Assembly (NCBI GenBank): GCA_035267785.1
Contig: DATFLL010000043.1
Location: forward strand, 1 to 60,466
DNA from: DATFLL01 sp035267785
GTDB taxonomy: Bacteria; Pseudomonadota; Gammaproteobacteria; DATFLL01
Reading direction: 5' to 3'
Length of the DNA: 60,466 bases
The position numbers and the translations under genes are program-made. This document shows, piece by piece, positions 9,839 through 18,013 of this stretch; the stretch's first letter is position 1; each line of letters starts with the position of its first letter. The notes below the pieces were generated by a model, which saw only the letters and a list, made by a program, of their open reading frames with translations, was not told the origin of the DNA and made no database searches.

Positions 9839-11155
9839 TCAATGGGCGTTCAGCGTCTCCATCCGGATACGCGTCACGGGTCCGGCGATGGACGCCAGCG
9901 CCTCGATACGTGCGATGGCCTCGTTCATATTACCTTCGCGCACCCGGTGCGTGAGCATGATGACCGTCGCCGTCGACGCTTCCCCGACAGGCTCTTTCTG
10001 CAGCAAGGCCTCGATACTGATCCCCCGCTCGCCCAGGATGCGCGTGACATCGGCGAGCACGCCCGGCCGGTCCTCGGCCTGCATGCGCAGATAATAGGCG
10101 GTCTCGACGCCCTCCATCGGCAGGATCGGCTCGTCGGACAGCGCGTCGGGTTGAAACGCCAAGTGCGGCACGCGGTTCTCCGGATCGGAGGTCAGGGCGC
10201 GCACAACGTCGACCAGGTCGGCCACCACTGCCGAGGCGGTCGGCTCGGCGCCCGCGCCGGCACCGTAATAAAGGGTGGGGCCTACCGCGTCGCCCATGAC
10301 CAGGACCGCGTTCATCACCCCGTCGACATTGGCGATGAGCCGGCGCTCCGGAATCAGCGTGGGATGCACCCGCAGCTCGATCCCCTCCTCGGTACGCCGC
10401 GCCAGTCCCAGATGCTTGATGCGATAGCCCAGCTCCTCGGCGTACGCCACGTCGTCGCGGGTGATCCGGCTGATGCCCTCGGTGTAGACCTTTTCGAACT
10501 GAAGCGGAATTCCAAAGGCGATCGCCGCCAGGATCGTGAGCTTGTGGGCCGCATCGATGCCCTCCACATCGAAGGTGGGATCGGCCTCGGCATAGCCCAG
10601 GGCCTGCGCTTCGGCCAGGACCTCGGCGAAATCGCGCCCTTTGTCGCGCATCTCGGTCAGGATGAAATTGCCCGTGCCGTTGATGATCCCCGCCAGCCAC
10701 TTCAGCTGATTGCCGGCGAGGCCTTCGCGAATCGCCTTGATGATCGGTATGCCGCCGGCAACGGCCGCCTCGAAGGCGACCATCACGCCCTTGGCCTGGG
10801 CGGCGGCGAATATCTCATTGCCGTGCTTGGCGATCAGGGCCTTGTTCGCCGTGACCACATGCTTGCCCTGGTCAATGGCGCGCATGACCATCTCGTGGGC
10901 CAGACCGTCGCCGCCGATGAGCTCGACGATGATCGACACGTCGGGGTCATCGACCACCTGCGTCGGATCAGTGGTCAACTCGATACCCGTGGTGTCGCAG
11001 ATACGCGGGCGCTGCAGATCGCGCGCGGCGGCATGCGTGACGACAATGCCGCGACCGGCACGCCGGGTGATCTCGTCGGCGTTTCGTTTCAGAACATTGA
11101 CGGTACCGCCGCCGACAGTGCCCAGCCCCAACAGGCCGACTTGGATCGGCTTCAC
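9839..11155 (-). CDS. hom: Homoserine dehydrogenase with ACT regulatory domain
   Basis: Reduces aspartate semialdehyde to homoserine. The 438-residue protein has an N-terminal NAD(P)-binding motif (VGLLGLGTVGGGTV), the catalytic stretch GTGNFILTEM and a Lys-rich substrate region. Its C-terminal ACT domain (about 355-438, RPGVLADVTRILGERGISIE) is usually the threonine-feedback site. The start is GTG at 11155, overlapping the alaC stop by 4 nt (GTGA). Monofunctional, without the aspartokinase fusion of E. coli ThrA/MetL. Confidence 0.96.
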   Translation of the reverse strand: MKPIQVGLLGLGTVGGGTVNVLKRNADEITRRAGRGIVVTHAAARDLQRPRICDTTGIELTTDPTQVVDDPDVSIIVELIGGDGLAHEMVMRAIDQGKHVVTANKALIAKHGNEIFAAAQAKGVMVAFEAAVAGGIPIIKAIREGLAGNQLKWLAGIINGTGNFILTEMRDKGRDFAEVLAEAQALGYAEADPTFDVEGIDAAHKLTILAAIAFGIPLQFEKVYTEGISRITRDDVAYAEELGYRIKHLGLARRTEEGIELRVHPTLIPERRLIANVDGVMNAVLVMGDAVGPTLYYGAGAGAEPTASAVVADLVDVVRALTSDPENRVPHLAFQPDALSDEPILPMEGVETAYYLRMQAEDRPGVLADVTRILGERGISIEALLQKEPVGEASTATVIMLTHRVREGNMNEAIARIEALASIAGPVTRIRMETLNAH

Positions 11156-12357
11156 GCTGTTCTCCCTTCCGTTGATCGTTCGTCTTTTCGGAACATATCG
11201 CGAATCCCGCGTATCGCCTGGCGCGTTCGGTGCTCGTTCTCGATGAGGCCGAAGCGCACATGGTCGTCACCGTATTCGCCAAAACCGATGCCCGGCGAGA
11301 CGGCCACCTTGGCCTCGGCGAGGAGCTTCTTGGCGAACTCCAGCGAACCCAGGTGGCGGTACTGCTCCGGGATCGGCGCCCATACGAACATCGTCGCCTT
11401 GGGCTTGTCCACCTTCCAGCCGAGCGCATTCAGCCCGTCGCACAGCACGTCGCGGCGCGTGCGATACATCTCGGCGATCTCGGTCACGCACTCCTGCGGC
11501 CCCTCCAGGGCGGCGATGGCCGCGACCTGGATGGGCGTGAACATGCCGTAGTCCAGATAGGATTTCATCCGCGCCAGCGCGGCCACCAGGGTGGAATTGC
11601 CGCACATGAAACCGACGCGCCAACCGGGCATGTTGTAGCTCTTGGACAGGGTGAAGAACTCGACGGCCACCTCCTTGGCGCCCGGCACCTGCAGGATGGA
11701 CGGCGCCCGATAGCCGTCGAAGACGATATCCGCGTAGGCCAGGTCGTGAATCACCCAAATCTCGTGCTCGCGCGCCACTGCGACCACCTTCTCGAAGAAC
11801 TCCAGATCGACGCACTGGGTGGTCGGATTGCCCGGAAAGTTCAGTACCAGCATCTTGGGTTTGGGCCAGGAATCCTTGATGGCCTTTTCCAGCTCGGCGA
11901 AGAAATCGATACCCGGCACCAGCGGCACGTGGCGAATGTCCGCCCCGGCGATGACGAAACCGTAGGGATGGATCGGGTAAGACGGATTGGGCACCAGGAT
12001 CGCATCGCCCGGGCCGACCGTGGCCAGCGCCAGGTGCGCCAGCCCTTCCTTCGAACCGATGGTCACGATCGCCTCGGTCTCCAGGTCGAGCTCGACGTGG
12101 TAGCGGTCGCGATACCAGTTGCAGATGGCGCGGCGCAGGCGCGGGATGCCCCGCGACAGGGAATAGCGGTGCGTATCGCGGCGCTGGGCTACCTCGACCA
12201 GTTTGTCCACGATGTGCTGCGGCGTGGGCTGATCCGGATTGCCCATACCGAAGTCGATGATGTCCTCCCCCCGCGCCCGCGCCTTGGCCTTGAGCTCGTT
12301 GACGATGTTGAAGACGTACGGGGGTAAGCGCTTGATTCTCTGGAATTCTTCAATCAA
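11152..12357 (-). CDS. alaC: Alanine-forming aminotransferase AlaC-like (class I/II PLP transaminase)
   Basis: 401 residues and very similar to E. coli AlaC (YfdZ): IKRLPPYVFNIVNELK, DFGMGNPDQPTP, GSKEGLAHL, NPSYPIH and the PLP lysine in FTLSKSYNMPGWR. AlaC makes alanine from pyruvate and glutamate. Family members are also annotated as LL-DAP- or aspartate-type transaminases, so exact specificity is inferred. The only start I find is TTG at 12357. No upstream ATG is in frame. It is the first gene of the alaC-hom-thrC operon, overlapping hom by 4 nt. Confidence 0.85.
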   Translation of the reverse strand: MIEEFQRIKRLPPYVFNIVNELKAKARARGEDIIDFGMGNPDQPTPQHIVDKLVEVAQRRDTHRYSLSRGIPRLRRAICNWYRDRYHVELDLETEAIVTIGSKEGLAHLALATVGPGDAILVPNPSYPIHPYGFVIAGADIRHVPLVPGIDFFAELEKAIKDSWPKPKMLVLNFPGNPTTQCVDLEFFEKVVAVAREHEIWVIHDLAYADIVFDGYRAPSILQVPGAKEVAVEFFTLSKSYNMPGWRVGFMCGNSTLVAALARMKSYLDYGMFTPIQVAAIAALEGPQECVTEIAEMYRTRRDVLCDGLNALGWKVDKPKATMFVWAPIPEQYRHLGSLEFAKKLLAEAKVAVSPGIGFGEYGDDHVRFGLIENEHRTRQAIRGIRDMFRKDERSTEGRTA

Positions 12358-12515
12358 GGGGGTAATCCGGCCAATGATATGTCCCGGTGGCCAGCACCGG
12401 GGTCCCGCTCGGGCGGGCTCACAACCTACGCGCGGTCGCCCACCCGGACCGCAGCAGCGGCCCGCGCCGGCGTCGCTCGCGATGGGGATGGGGGTCCGCA
12501 GCCCGCGCCAAAGCT

Positions 12516-12527
12516 GGTAACATTACC
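12516..12527. promoter_or_regulatory. Short palindrome in the divergent alaC / Mth938 intergenic region
   Basis: GGTAACATTACC sits in the 265-bp divergent gap. It could be an operator for a dimeric regulator, but there is only this one copy and no supporting promoter element that I trust. Confidence 0.2.
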
Positions 12528-12622
12528 GGTAGCCCGATGGCACTGTCAATTGCGGCCCCGGTCCCGACGGGCCCCGCGCATCGGGACAGCGGACCGGGCC
12601 CCGGTCCAGGAGTCCTCCTCGC

Positions 12623-13069
12623 ATGAAACTCTCACTCGACGCCAACGGCGGCCTCAACGTGCGCGCCTATGCAGCCGGCCAGATCACGGTGGCCGTACCG
12701 CACGGCCTGCGCGGCGACACGCGCACTCCCGACGTCGCCGAAGACGGTCCCAGCGTGCACGGCCTGGAGACCGTCACCACCAGCCTCATCCTCACCCCCA
12801 CCCAGATGCTGACCGAATGGCCGCCCGAGCGGTTCGAGGACGTCAGCCCGGAACACTTCGACGATGTCGTGGCGCTCGAGCCCGAAGTGGTGATCTTCGG
12901 CTCGGGTCAGCGCCTGCGCTTTCCGCCCTCGGCCATCAGCCAGCGACTGACGGCCCGGGGAATTGGCATCGAGGTGATGGACACGGCGGCGGCGTGCCGC
13001 ACCTTCAACATCCTGATGGCGGAAGGCCGCCGGGTGGTGGCGGCGCTGCTGATGATCGAAACGGAATAG
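12623..13069 (+). CDS. Mth938-like (DUF498) domain protein
   Basis: 148 residues. The family is defined by a small alpha/beta fold seen in Mth938, Xcc1710 and the mitochondrial complex I assembly factor NDUFAF3. Matching segments are SLILTPTQMLTEWPP, LEPEVVIFGSG, LRFPP and the C-terminal MDTAAACRTFNILMAEGRRVVAALLM. Bacterial function is not established. The ATG at 12623 follows GGAGTCCTCCTCGC, with a GGAG a few bases too far for an ideal site. It diverges from alaC and converges with rpoS. Confidence 0.85.
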   Translation: MKLSLDANGGLNVRAYAAGQITVAVPHGLRGDTRTPDVAEDGPSVHGLETVTTSLILTPTQMLTEWPPERFEDVSPEHFDDVVALEPEVVIFGSGQRLRFPPSAISQRLTARGIGIEVMDTAAACRTFNILMAEGRRVVAALLMIETE

Positions 13070-13114
13070 GCCAGCTCGCAGGTAAGGCGAGGCCAGAGCT
13101 CGAGTCTGCTTTTC

Positions 13115-13284
13115 CTCGCCACTCGAACCTCGTTTCTCGACGCTCGTTTGGGCCCTCGCCCCTCGCTACTCCTTCAAGGCGGTAGCTGAAGGGCTCGCCG
13201 CGACCGGCACGCGATACGCGCTCCCGCGCCGCTCGTGTTGTGTCTTTCCCTCGCCCCTGGGCCCTAGAAACTCGTCACTCTTTT
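13115..13284. repeat. Degenerate 7-nt array (NNNCGAG / CTCGNNN words) at the rpoS 3' end
   Basis: On the plus strand, 7-nt words beginning CTCG follow one another: CTCGCCA, CTCGAAC, CTCGTTT, CTCGACG and CTCGTTT from 13115. After a 5-nt interruption come CTCGCCC and CTCGCTA. A second block at 13250-13284 has CTCGCCC, two drifted words, CTCGTCA and CTCTTTT. The rpoS stop codon is the TGA of the TGACGAG word (minus strand). About 75 bp without obvious periodicity separates the blocks. The array fills most of the convergent Mth938/rpoS gap. Confidence 0.7.
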
Positions 13285-14282
13285 AAGAGGGCGTCCTCGG
13301 AGAAGCCCTCGCTCTCGAGAATCTCTCGCAGACGTTTGAGGGCCTCGATCTGAATCTGGCGTACCCGCTCGCGCGTCACGCCAATCATATTTCCGACCTC
13401 TTCGAGCGTGGCCACATCGTGGCCGTGCAGACCGAAGCGCCGCTCCACCACCTCCCGCTGCTTGTCGTTGAGCTGCGAGAGCCACAGGTCGATATTGACC
13501 TTCACGTCATCGTCCTGCAGGAGCGCGGCCGGGTCGAGATTGTTCTCGTCGGGGATGGCGTCCAGGAGCGACTTATCGGCATCGCGACCCACCGGCACAT
13601 CGACCGAGGTGACCCGCTCGTTCAGGCCGAGCATGCGCTTGACCTCTTCGATGGGCTTGTCGAGCAGATTCGCGATCTCCTCGGGGGTGGGTTCGTGGTC
13701 CAGGGTCTGCGCAAGATGCCGCGCGGCGCGCAGATAGATATTGATTTCCTTGACGACGTGGATGGGCAGGCGAATGGTGCGGGTCTGGTTCATGATCGCC
13801 CGCTCGATGGTCTGGCGGATCCACCAAGTCGCGTAGGTCGAGAAACGAAAGCCGCGTTCGGGGTCGAACTTTTCGACCGCCTTGATCAGGCCCAGGTTGC
13901 CCTCTTCGATGAGGTCGAGCAGGGCCAGACCGCGATTGAGATATCGCCGCGCAATCTTCACCACCAAGCGCAGATTGCTCTCGATCATCTTCTTGCGTGC
14001 GGCCTCGTCGCCCTTGTGAATCCGGCGGGCGTAGTAGACCTCCTCCTCCGCCGTCAGCAGCGGAGAGAAGCCGATCTCGCCGAGGTAGAGGCGGGTCGCG
14101 TCGACCTGACCGTCGGGGATATCGCCCGCCTCGAAAGTGACCGTTTCGGGCTCGTCGTCGGATTCAATATCGTCGACAACGGCGTTCGAACCGCTCTCGG
14201 TCTCGTCGCCGCCGGCCTCGTAACCTTCGCTCTGTGGATCGAAATCGGAGTTCTGCGACTCGCTATCCCGCTGCTCCGCCAT
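13275..14282 (-). CDS. rpoS: RNA polymerase sigma factor RpoS
   Basis: Stationary-phase and general-stress sigma factor. The 335-residue protein has an acidic N-terminus, then region 1.2 (DATRLYLGEIGFSPLLTAEEE). Region 2 follows, with DLIEEGNLGLIKAVEKFDPERGFRFSTYATWWIRQ-type core-binding and -10 recognition residues (split here over about 150-190). Region 3 and a region 4 helix-turn-helix (TLEEVGNMIGVTRERVRQIQ) complete it. Only 18 bp separate it from nlpD, so an rpoS promoter, if conserved, would lie inside nlpD as in E. coli. The stop codon falls in a 7-nt repeat array. Confidence 0.96.
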   Translation of the reverse strand: MAEQRDSESQNSDFDPQSEGYEAGGDETESGSNAVVDDIESDDEPETVTFEAGDIPDGQVDATRLYLGEIGFSPLLTAEEEVYYARRIHKGDEAARKKMIESNLRLVVKIARRYLNRGLALLDLIEEGNLGLIKAVEKFDPERGFRFSTYATWWIRQTIERAIMNQTRTIRLPIHVVKEINIYLRAARHLAQTLDHEPTPEEIANLLDKPIEEVKRMLGLNERVTSVDVPVGRDADKSLLDAIPDENNLDPAALLQDDDVKVNIDLWLSQLNDKQREVVERRFGLHGHDVATLEEVGNMIGVTRERVRQIQIEALKRLREILESEGFSEDALLKE

Positions 14283-14300
14283 AGCTCCAGCCCGTCGTAG

Positions 14301-15044
14301 TTAATGCCGTTTTGGGAGGTAGTCCAGCGGATCGACTGGCTTGCCGTCGCGCCGGATTTCGAAGTGCAGCATCACCCGGTCGGCTCCGCTATCCCCCATA
14401 TCGGCAATGTGCTCGCCCGTCTTTACCTCTTCGTCCTCTTTGACCAACAAATCACTGTTGTGTGCATAGGCGCTGAGGTAAGTGTCGTTATGCTTGATGA
14501 TAATAAGCTTACCGTATCCGAGAAGTCCACTACCGCTGTAGACCACCGTGCCCGGCGCGGCCGCGTAAATCGGTTGGCCCAACTTGCCCTCGATATCCAC
14601 GCCCCGTTTCCCCGCATCCCGCGCACTGAATGTCGAAATGAGCCGTCCCTGGGTGGGCCATTGCCAGCCAAGTCGCTGATCGCCGGATGTCTGTCTGGAG
14701 CGCGTGTGGCGCGGTCGTGAGCTCGATGACGAAGCGCTTGTGTCGGCGCCCCGCGCCGCCGAGGCCGCGCGCACGCGGCGAGCCGAGGCTGGCTCGAAAT
14801 AGATGCGCTGGCCGGGATAAATCGTATAGGGCGGACCGATGCCGTTCCATTTCGCGACGATGCGATAATCCAATCCGTACTGCCAGGCGATGGAATACAA
14901 TGTTTCACCGCGCGAGACCACATGATAAGCAGGGGCAACGGCCGCGCCCCGGTCACCGGCGGGGAAATTACCGTAATGCCCGCATCCTGAGATCACCAAT
15001 ACGCCGAGCGCCAACCATACGCGTATATGCCATCGCAGTCGCAT
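14301..15044 (-). CDS. nlpD: NlpD-type lipoprotein: LysM plus degenerate LytM/M23 domain
   Basis: Outer-membrane lipoprotein that activates a cell-wall amidase (AmiC in E. coli) during division. The signal peptide ends in the lipobox LVISGC (Cys21). A LysM domain follows (YHVVSRGETLYSIAWQYGLDYRIVAKWNGI), then a Ser/Arg linker and a C-terminal M23 fold. In that fold the metal-site HxGxD is replaced by RGVDIEG and the HxH by MLHFEIR, as in E. coli NlpD, so it should be a regulator and not an active endopeptidase. It starts in the stop of yqaA (TGATG overlap) and precedes rpoS. Confidence 0.94.
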   Translation of the reverse strand: MRLRWHIRVWLALGVLVISGCGHYGNFPAGDRGAAVAPAYHVVSRGETLYSIAWQYGLDYRIVAKWNGIGPPYTIYPGQRIYFEPASARRVRAASAARGADTSASSSSSRPRHTRSRQTSGDQRLGWQWPTQGRLISTFSARDAGKRGVDIEGKLGQPIYAAAPGTVVYSGSGLLGYGKLIIIKHNDTYLSAYAHNSDLLVKEDEEVKTGEHIADMGDSGADRVMLHFEIRRDGKPVDPLDYLPKRH

Positions 15045-15622
15045 CAGTGACGAAGTATCAGGTAGACGCCCACGGCTACTATTACCAGCAACCAGCCGAT
15101 ACGGTCAATGTAGCGACGCAGCAAATTTTCCATGCGCTCGCCGCCCCACGCCATCAGCCCCGCGACCAGAAAGAATCGCCCACCGCGTCCGACGAAAGAG
15201 GCCACCAGAAACGGCAGCACGCTCATGGCCGCCACGCCCGCGCCGATGGTAAACACCTTGTACGGAATAGGGGAAAACCCGGCCAGGAACACGGCCCAAA
15301 ACCCCCAGCGATCGAACCACTGTGCCGCCCGCTGGTATGACTCCCAGTAACCCCATTGGTGCAGCAGCGGCTCGACGAGCTCGAAGGCGAAGTGACCGAT
15401 GAGGTAGCCCAACACCCCGCCCAACACCGACGCCGTCGTGGCGATCAAGGCGAAGCGCCATGCCCGAGCGGGCGTGGCCAGCGCCATTGGCGCGAGCATC
15501 ACGTCCGGCGGCAGGGGAAAGAACGAGGCCTCGGCGAACGCCAGCGCAAACAAATAGCGCGGTGCGTGCGGATGTCCCGCCCAACGCATCCCCCGCTCAT
15601 AGAGAGGAGAGAACCAGCGCAT
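15044..15622 (-). CDS. yqaA: YqaA/DedA-family inner membrane protein
   Basis: 192 residues with about four hydrophobic segments. Features of the SNARE-associated (DedA-like) YqaA family are FALAFAEASFFPLPPDVMLAPM, a VLGGVLGYLIGHFAFE segment and FSPIPYKVFTIGAG. The family is linked to membrane lipid and proton-gradient homeostasis, and the function of YqaA itself is not settled. The ATG at 15622 overlaps the pcm stop (TGATG), and its own stop overlaps the nlpD start. A longer upstream frame would run through pcm and is not used. Confidence 0.85.
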   Translation of the reverse strand: MRWFSPLYERGMRWAGHPHAPRYLFALAFAEASFFPLPPDVMLAPMALATPARAWRFALIATTASVLGGVLGYLIGHFAFELVEPLLHQWGYWESYQRAAQWFDRWGFWAVFLAGFSPIPYKVFTIGAGVAAMSVLPFLVASFVGRGGRFFLVAGLMAWGGERMENLLRRYIDRIGWLLVIVAVGVYLILRH

Positions 15623-16281
15623 CACGAGGCCCCGCCCAACAGCGGCACAAAGCTGACCTGCTCCAGTGCGTAACGCTGACAGGTCTCGCCCGTGCGAATG
15701 ACCAGTTCCAGCATCTGTGCCCCCTCGGGGCCGATGGGAATGACCATCCGCCCGCCGTCGACCAGCTGCCCCAACAGGGCCTCGGGCAGCTCCGTCGGGG
15801 CGGCGGTCACGAGAATGGCGTCGTACGGCGCATGAGTTTGCCATCCCCCGCTGCCGTCGCCGTGGCTCAGGCGCACATTGGTCAACCCCAACCCGCGCAG
15901 GCGCTGGCGCGCCGCGCTGAGCAGCGGCGCGATGCGCTCGATGCTGTAGACCTCCTCGACCAACTGAGCCAGCACCGCCGTCTGATAGCCGCAGCCGGTG
16001 CCGACCTCCAGGACGCGGGCGGGGGGCTGCTCGCCGAGCAGGGCCTCGGTCATGCGCGCCACGATATAGGGCTGGGAAATGGTCTGGCCGTGACCGATCG
16101 GCAGGGCCGTATCCTCGTAGGCGCGGCTGGCGAGCGCCTCATCGACGAACAAATGCCGCGGCGTCTGGCGTATCGTCTCCAGCACGCGCGGGTCGCGCAC
16201 CCCCTCCTCGATCAGACGCTGGACCAGTCGATCGCGCGTTCGCTGCGAAGTCATGCCGATGCCGTGCAGGTCCAGCTTCAC
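15622..16281 (-). CDS. pcm: Protein-L-isoaspartate O-methyltransferase
   Basis: Repairs isoaspartyl residues using S-adenosylmethionine. The 219-residue protein has the SAM-binding motif I VLEVGTGCGYQTAVLAQL (around 78-95), the PIMT signature GHGQTISQPYIVARMTEAL before it, and VTAAPTELPEALLGQL. The start is GTG at 16281, overlapping the surE stop (GTGA), with a strong GGAGG four bases upstream. It is the second gene of surE-pcm-yqaA-nlpD-rpoS. Confidence 0.96.
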   Translation of the reverse strand: MKLDLHGIGMTSQRTRDRLVQRLIEEGVRDPRVLETIRQTPRHLFVDEALASRAYEDTALPIGHGQTISQPYIVARMTEALLGEQPPARVLEVGTGCGYQTAVLAQLVEEVYSIERIAPLLSAARQRLRGLGLTNVRLSHGDGSGGWQTHAPYDAILVTAAPTELPEALLGQLVDGGRMVIPIGPEGAQMLELVIRTGETCQRYALEQVSFVPLLGGAS

Positions 16282-17033
16282 ACCGCCTCCACCTTCGTCA
16301 GCCAGTCGGCGACGGTCTCCAGCGCCGTGTAACGCGTCAGATCGACGTGGATGGGCGTAATGGACACCGCACCGCGGCGCACGGCATGGAAGTCCGTACC
16401 GGCGTCGGCGTCCTGTTCGGCCCCGGGCGGACCCACCCAGTAGATGTCGCGCCCGCGCGGGTCGGCCGCCTTGATCACCGGCTCGGCCTTGTGGCGATGT
16501 CCCAGGCGCGTGGCCTCGTATCCGGCGAGCTCCGCCCAGGCGAGGTCCGGGACGTTGACGTTGAGAATCGTATCGGCAGGCAGCGGCGTGGCCAGCAGCC
16601 GGCCCATCAGGTCCTCGACCACCCTCGCGGCCGTGTCGTAGTGACGCAGCCCGCCGCCGGCCAGCGATACCGCGATAGCCGGCAGGCCCAGGAAGCGCCC
16701 CTCCATCGCGGCCGCCACGGTCCCGGAGTAGAGCACGTCGTCGCCGAGATTGGCGCCCGCGTTGATGCCGGAGATCACCATATCGGGCTCTTGTTCGAGC
16801 AGGCCCGTGATGGCCAGATGAACGCAGTCGGTGGGCGTGCCGTCGACCGCGATAATGCCCGGTCCCACCTCGCGGGCGCGAATCGGGTTGTCCAGGGTCA
16901 GGGAATTGCTGGCGCCGCTGCGATCGCGGTCGGGGGCGACAATGGTGATTTCGGCAATGCCCTTGAGGGCCTCGGCAAGGCAGGCGATCCCCGGCGCCTG
17001 ATAGCCGTCGTCATTACTCAGCAGTATTCGCAT
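16278..17033 (-). CDS. surE: 5'/3'-nucleotidase SurE
   Basis: Survival protein E, a metal-dependent nucleotide and polyphosphate phosphatase. The 251-residue protein begins MRILLSNDDGYQAPGI with the catalytic NDD. It has the conserved VISGINAGANLGDDVLYSGTV-type segment (about 94-113) and DGTPTDCVHLA. It leads the surE-pcm-yqaA-nlpD-rpoS operon, the classic stationary-phase cluster. Confidence 0.97.
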   Translation of the reverse strand: MRILLSNDDGYQAPGIACLAEALKGIAEITIVAPDRDRSGASNSLTLDNPIRAREVGPGIIAVDGTPTDCVHLAITGLLEQEPDMVISGINAGANLGDDVLYSGTVAAAMEGRFLGLPAIAVSLAGGGLRHYDTAARVVEDLMGRLLATPLPADTILNVNVPDLAWAELAGYEATRLGHRHKAEPVIKAADPRGRDIYWVGPPGAEQDADAGTDFHAVRRGAVSITPIHVDLTRYTALETVADWLTKVEAV

Positions 17034-17088
17034 GCGGGCGACTTCACCTCGAAACGCTCATTCGGCGGGCAGTGCCCGACCAGTGCCC

Positions 17089-17117
17089 ACTATACTCGAA
17101 ACGGCCGCGACCTGGCA
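17089..17117 (-). promoter_or_regulatory. Candidate surE operon promoter
   Basis: Minus strand TATAGT lies about 55 bp before the surE ATG, with a poor CTGCCA-type -35 at 18-nt spacing. The same bases read TATACT on the plus strand toward smrA. A near-direct repeat of CAGTGCCC lies just downstream. Weak by eye. Confidence 0.3.
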
Positions 17118-17270
17118 GCCGCCGCGCCCGTGCAAAACGCGCCCCGGCCGATGGACACACGCCCCGTGCTTTGCCACACAGGCCCTTTTCGTGGACACTG
17201 TTGGGTACACGGGGCCGTTCTGGCCGAACCCCCGTCCCCGATGTCATTGAACGGCCAGCACCAGCGCGCC

Positions 17271-17852
17271 ATGAGCGATCGACCCGACAATCCCGACGAC
17301 CCGGACCTGCGGCACCCAACCGACGCACCGGACGAGGACGAAGACAGCGCTGCCTTCCGGGCGGCGATGGCCAAGGTGCGCCCGCTGCACCACGACAAGA
17401 TCGTCGCCCCGCCCCGCCGTCCGGCCCCAAGACCCGATCAGCGCGTGCAGGACGAGCGCGAGGTCATGCGCGAGATCCTCGCCGATCCGCCGCCCGATGC
17501 CGATCTGGAAACCGGCGAAGAGCTCCTGCACGCCCGCCCCGGCCTGCAGCACGGCCTGCTGCGCAAGCTGCGCCGCGGTCAGCTCAGCATCGGCGCCGAG
17601 CTCGACATGCACGGCATGACCACAGCCACCGCCAAGGCCGCCGTCGTCGAATTCCTCGATGCCTGCCGCGCACGCCACGTGCGCTGCGTGCGCATCATCC
17701 ATGGCAAGGGCAACCGCTCGCCCAATCGCCAGCCCGTGCTCAAGACCCATCTCGCCTACTGGCTGCGCCAGCGCAGCGAGGTCCTCGCCTTCTGCTCCGC
17801 CCGCCCCGTCGACGGCGGCACAGGCGCCATCTACGTCTTGCTGCGCAGGTGA
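17271..17852 (+). CDS. smrA: Smr (MutS2 C-terminal-like) domain protein
   Basis: 193 residues: an acidic, Pro-rich N-terminal half, then a Smr domain. The domain has LDMHGMTTATAKAAVVEFLDAC (H of the DxHGxT motif) and the second motif RIIHGKGNRS, ending CSARPVDGGTGAIYVLLRR. Smr domains are nucleic acid endonuclease folds, and stand-alone SmrA/B proteins include the collided-ribosome mRNA nuclease SmrB. Which one this is cannot be told here, so the symbol is tentative. The ATG at 17271 is chosen. An ATG at 17241 would add 10 residues, and neither has a clear ribosome site. The stop codon is part of a GTGAGGN array. Confidence 0.82.
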   Translation: MSDRPDNPDDPDLRHPTDAPDEDEDSAAFRAAMAKVRPLHHDKIVAPPRRPAPRPDQRVQDEREVMREILADPPPDADLETGEELLHARPGLQHGLLRKLRRGQLSIGAELDMHGMTTATAKAAVVEFLDACRARHVRCVRIIHGKGNRSPNRQPVLKTHLAYWLRQRSEVLAFCSARPVDGGTGAIYVLLRR

Positions 17853-18013
17853 GGAGTGAGGCGTGAGGGGTGAGGCGTCAGAGCGGCGAGTTGGCAGTCG
17901 TCAGTTGGCAGTTGGCAGAAAAGCCAAAGAATGCTGTCGATTTTTCTTGCTGCCGACTGCCAACTGCAAACTGCCAACTAGAGGTGCGTTTCACCTCACC
18001 CCTCACCCCTCAC
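17849..18013. repeat. Composite 7-nt-word repeat between smrA and truD (copy 1)
   Basis: Outer part: four GTGAGGN words (17849-17876) on the left and three on the opposite strand (18013-17993) on the right. Inner part: four words of the TTGGCAG type at 17891-17918 and four on the opposite strand at 17977-17950, around a 31-nt loop. Writing A for TTGGCAG, B for TTTGCAG, C for TCGGCAG and D for TCGTCAG-like, the left arm is A-D-A-A and the right arm, read from the other strand, A-B-A-C. Both flanking genes (smrA and truD, convergent) end inside the outer words. Confidence 0.85.

Noticed and set aside
14301..14700. NlpD metal-site residues missing, suggesting a decayed peptidase
   Set aside because: E. 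coli NlpD also lacks them. The domain acts as an amidase activator.
16347..17270. Upstream in-frame extension of smrA by more than 300 codons
   Set aside because: It reads antisense through surE and adds no recognisable domain. The Smr protein starts near 17271.
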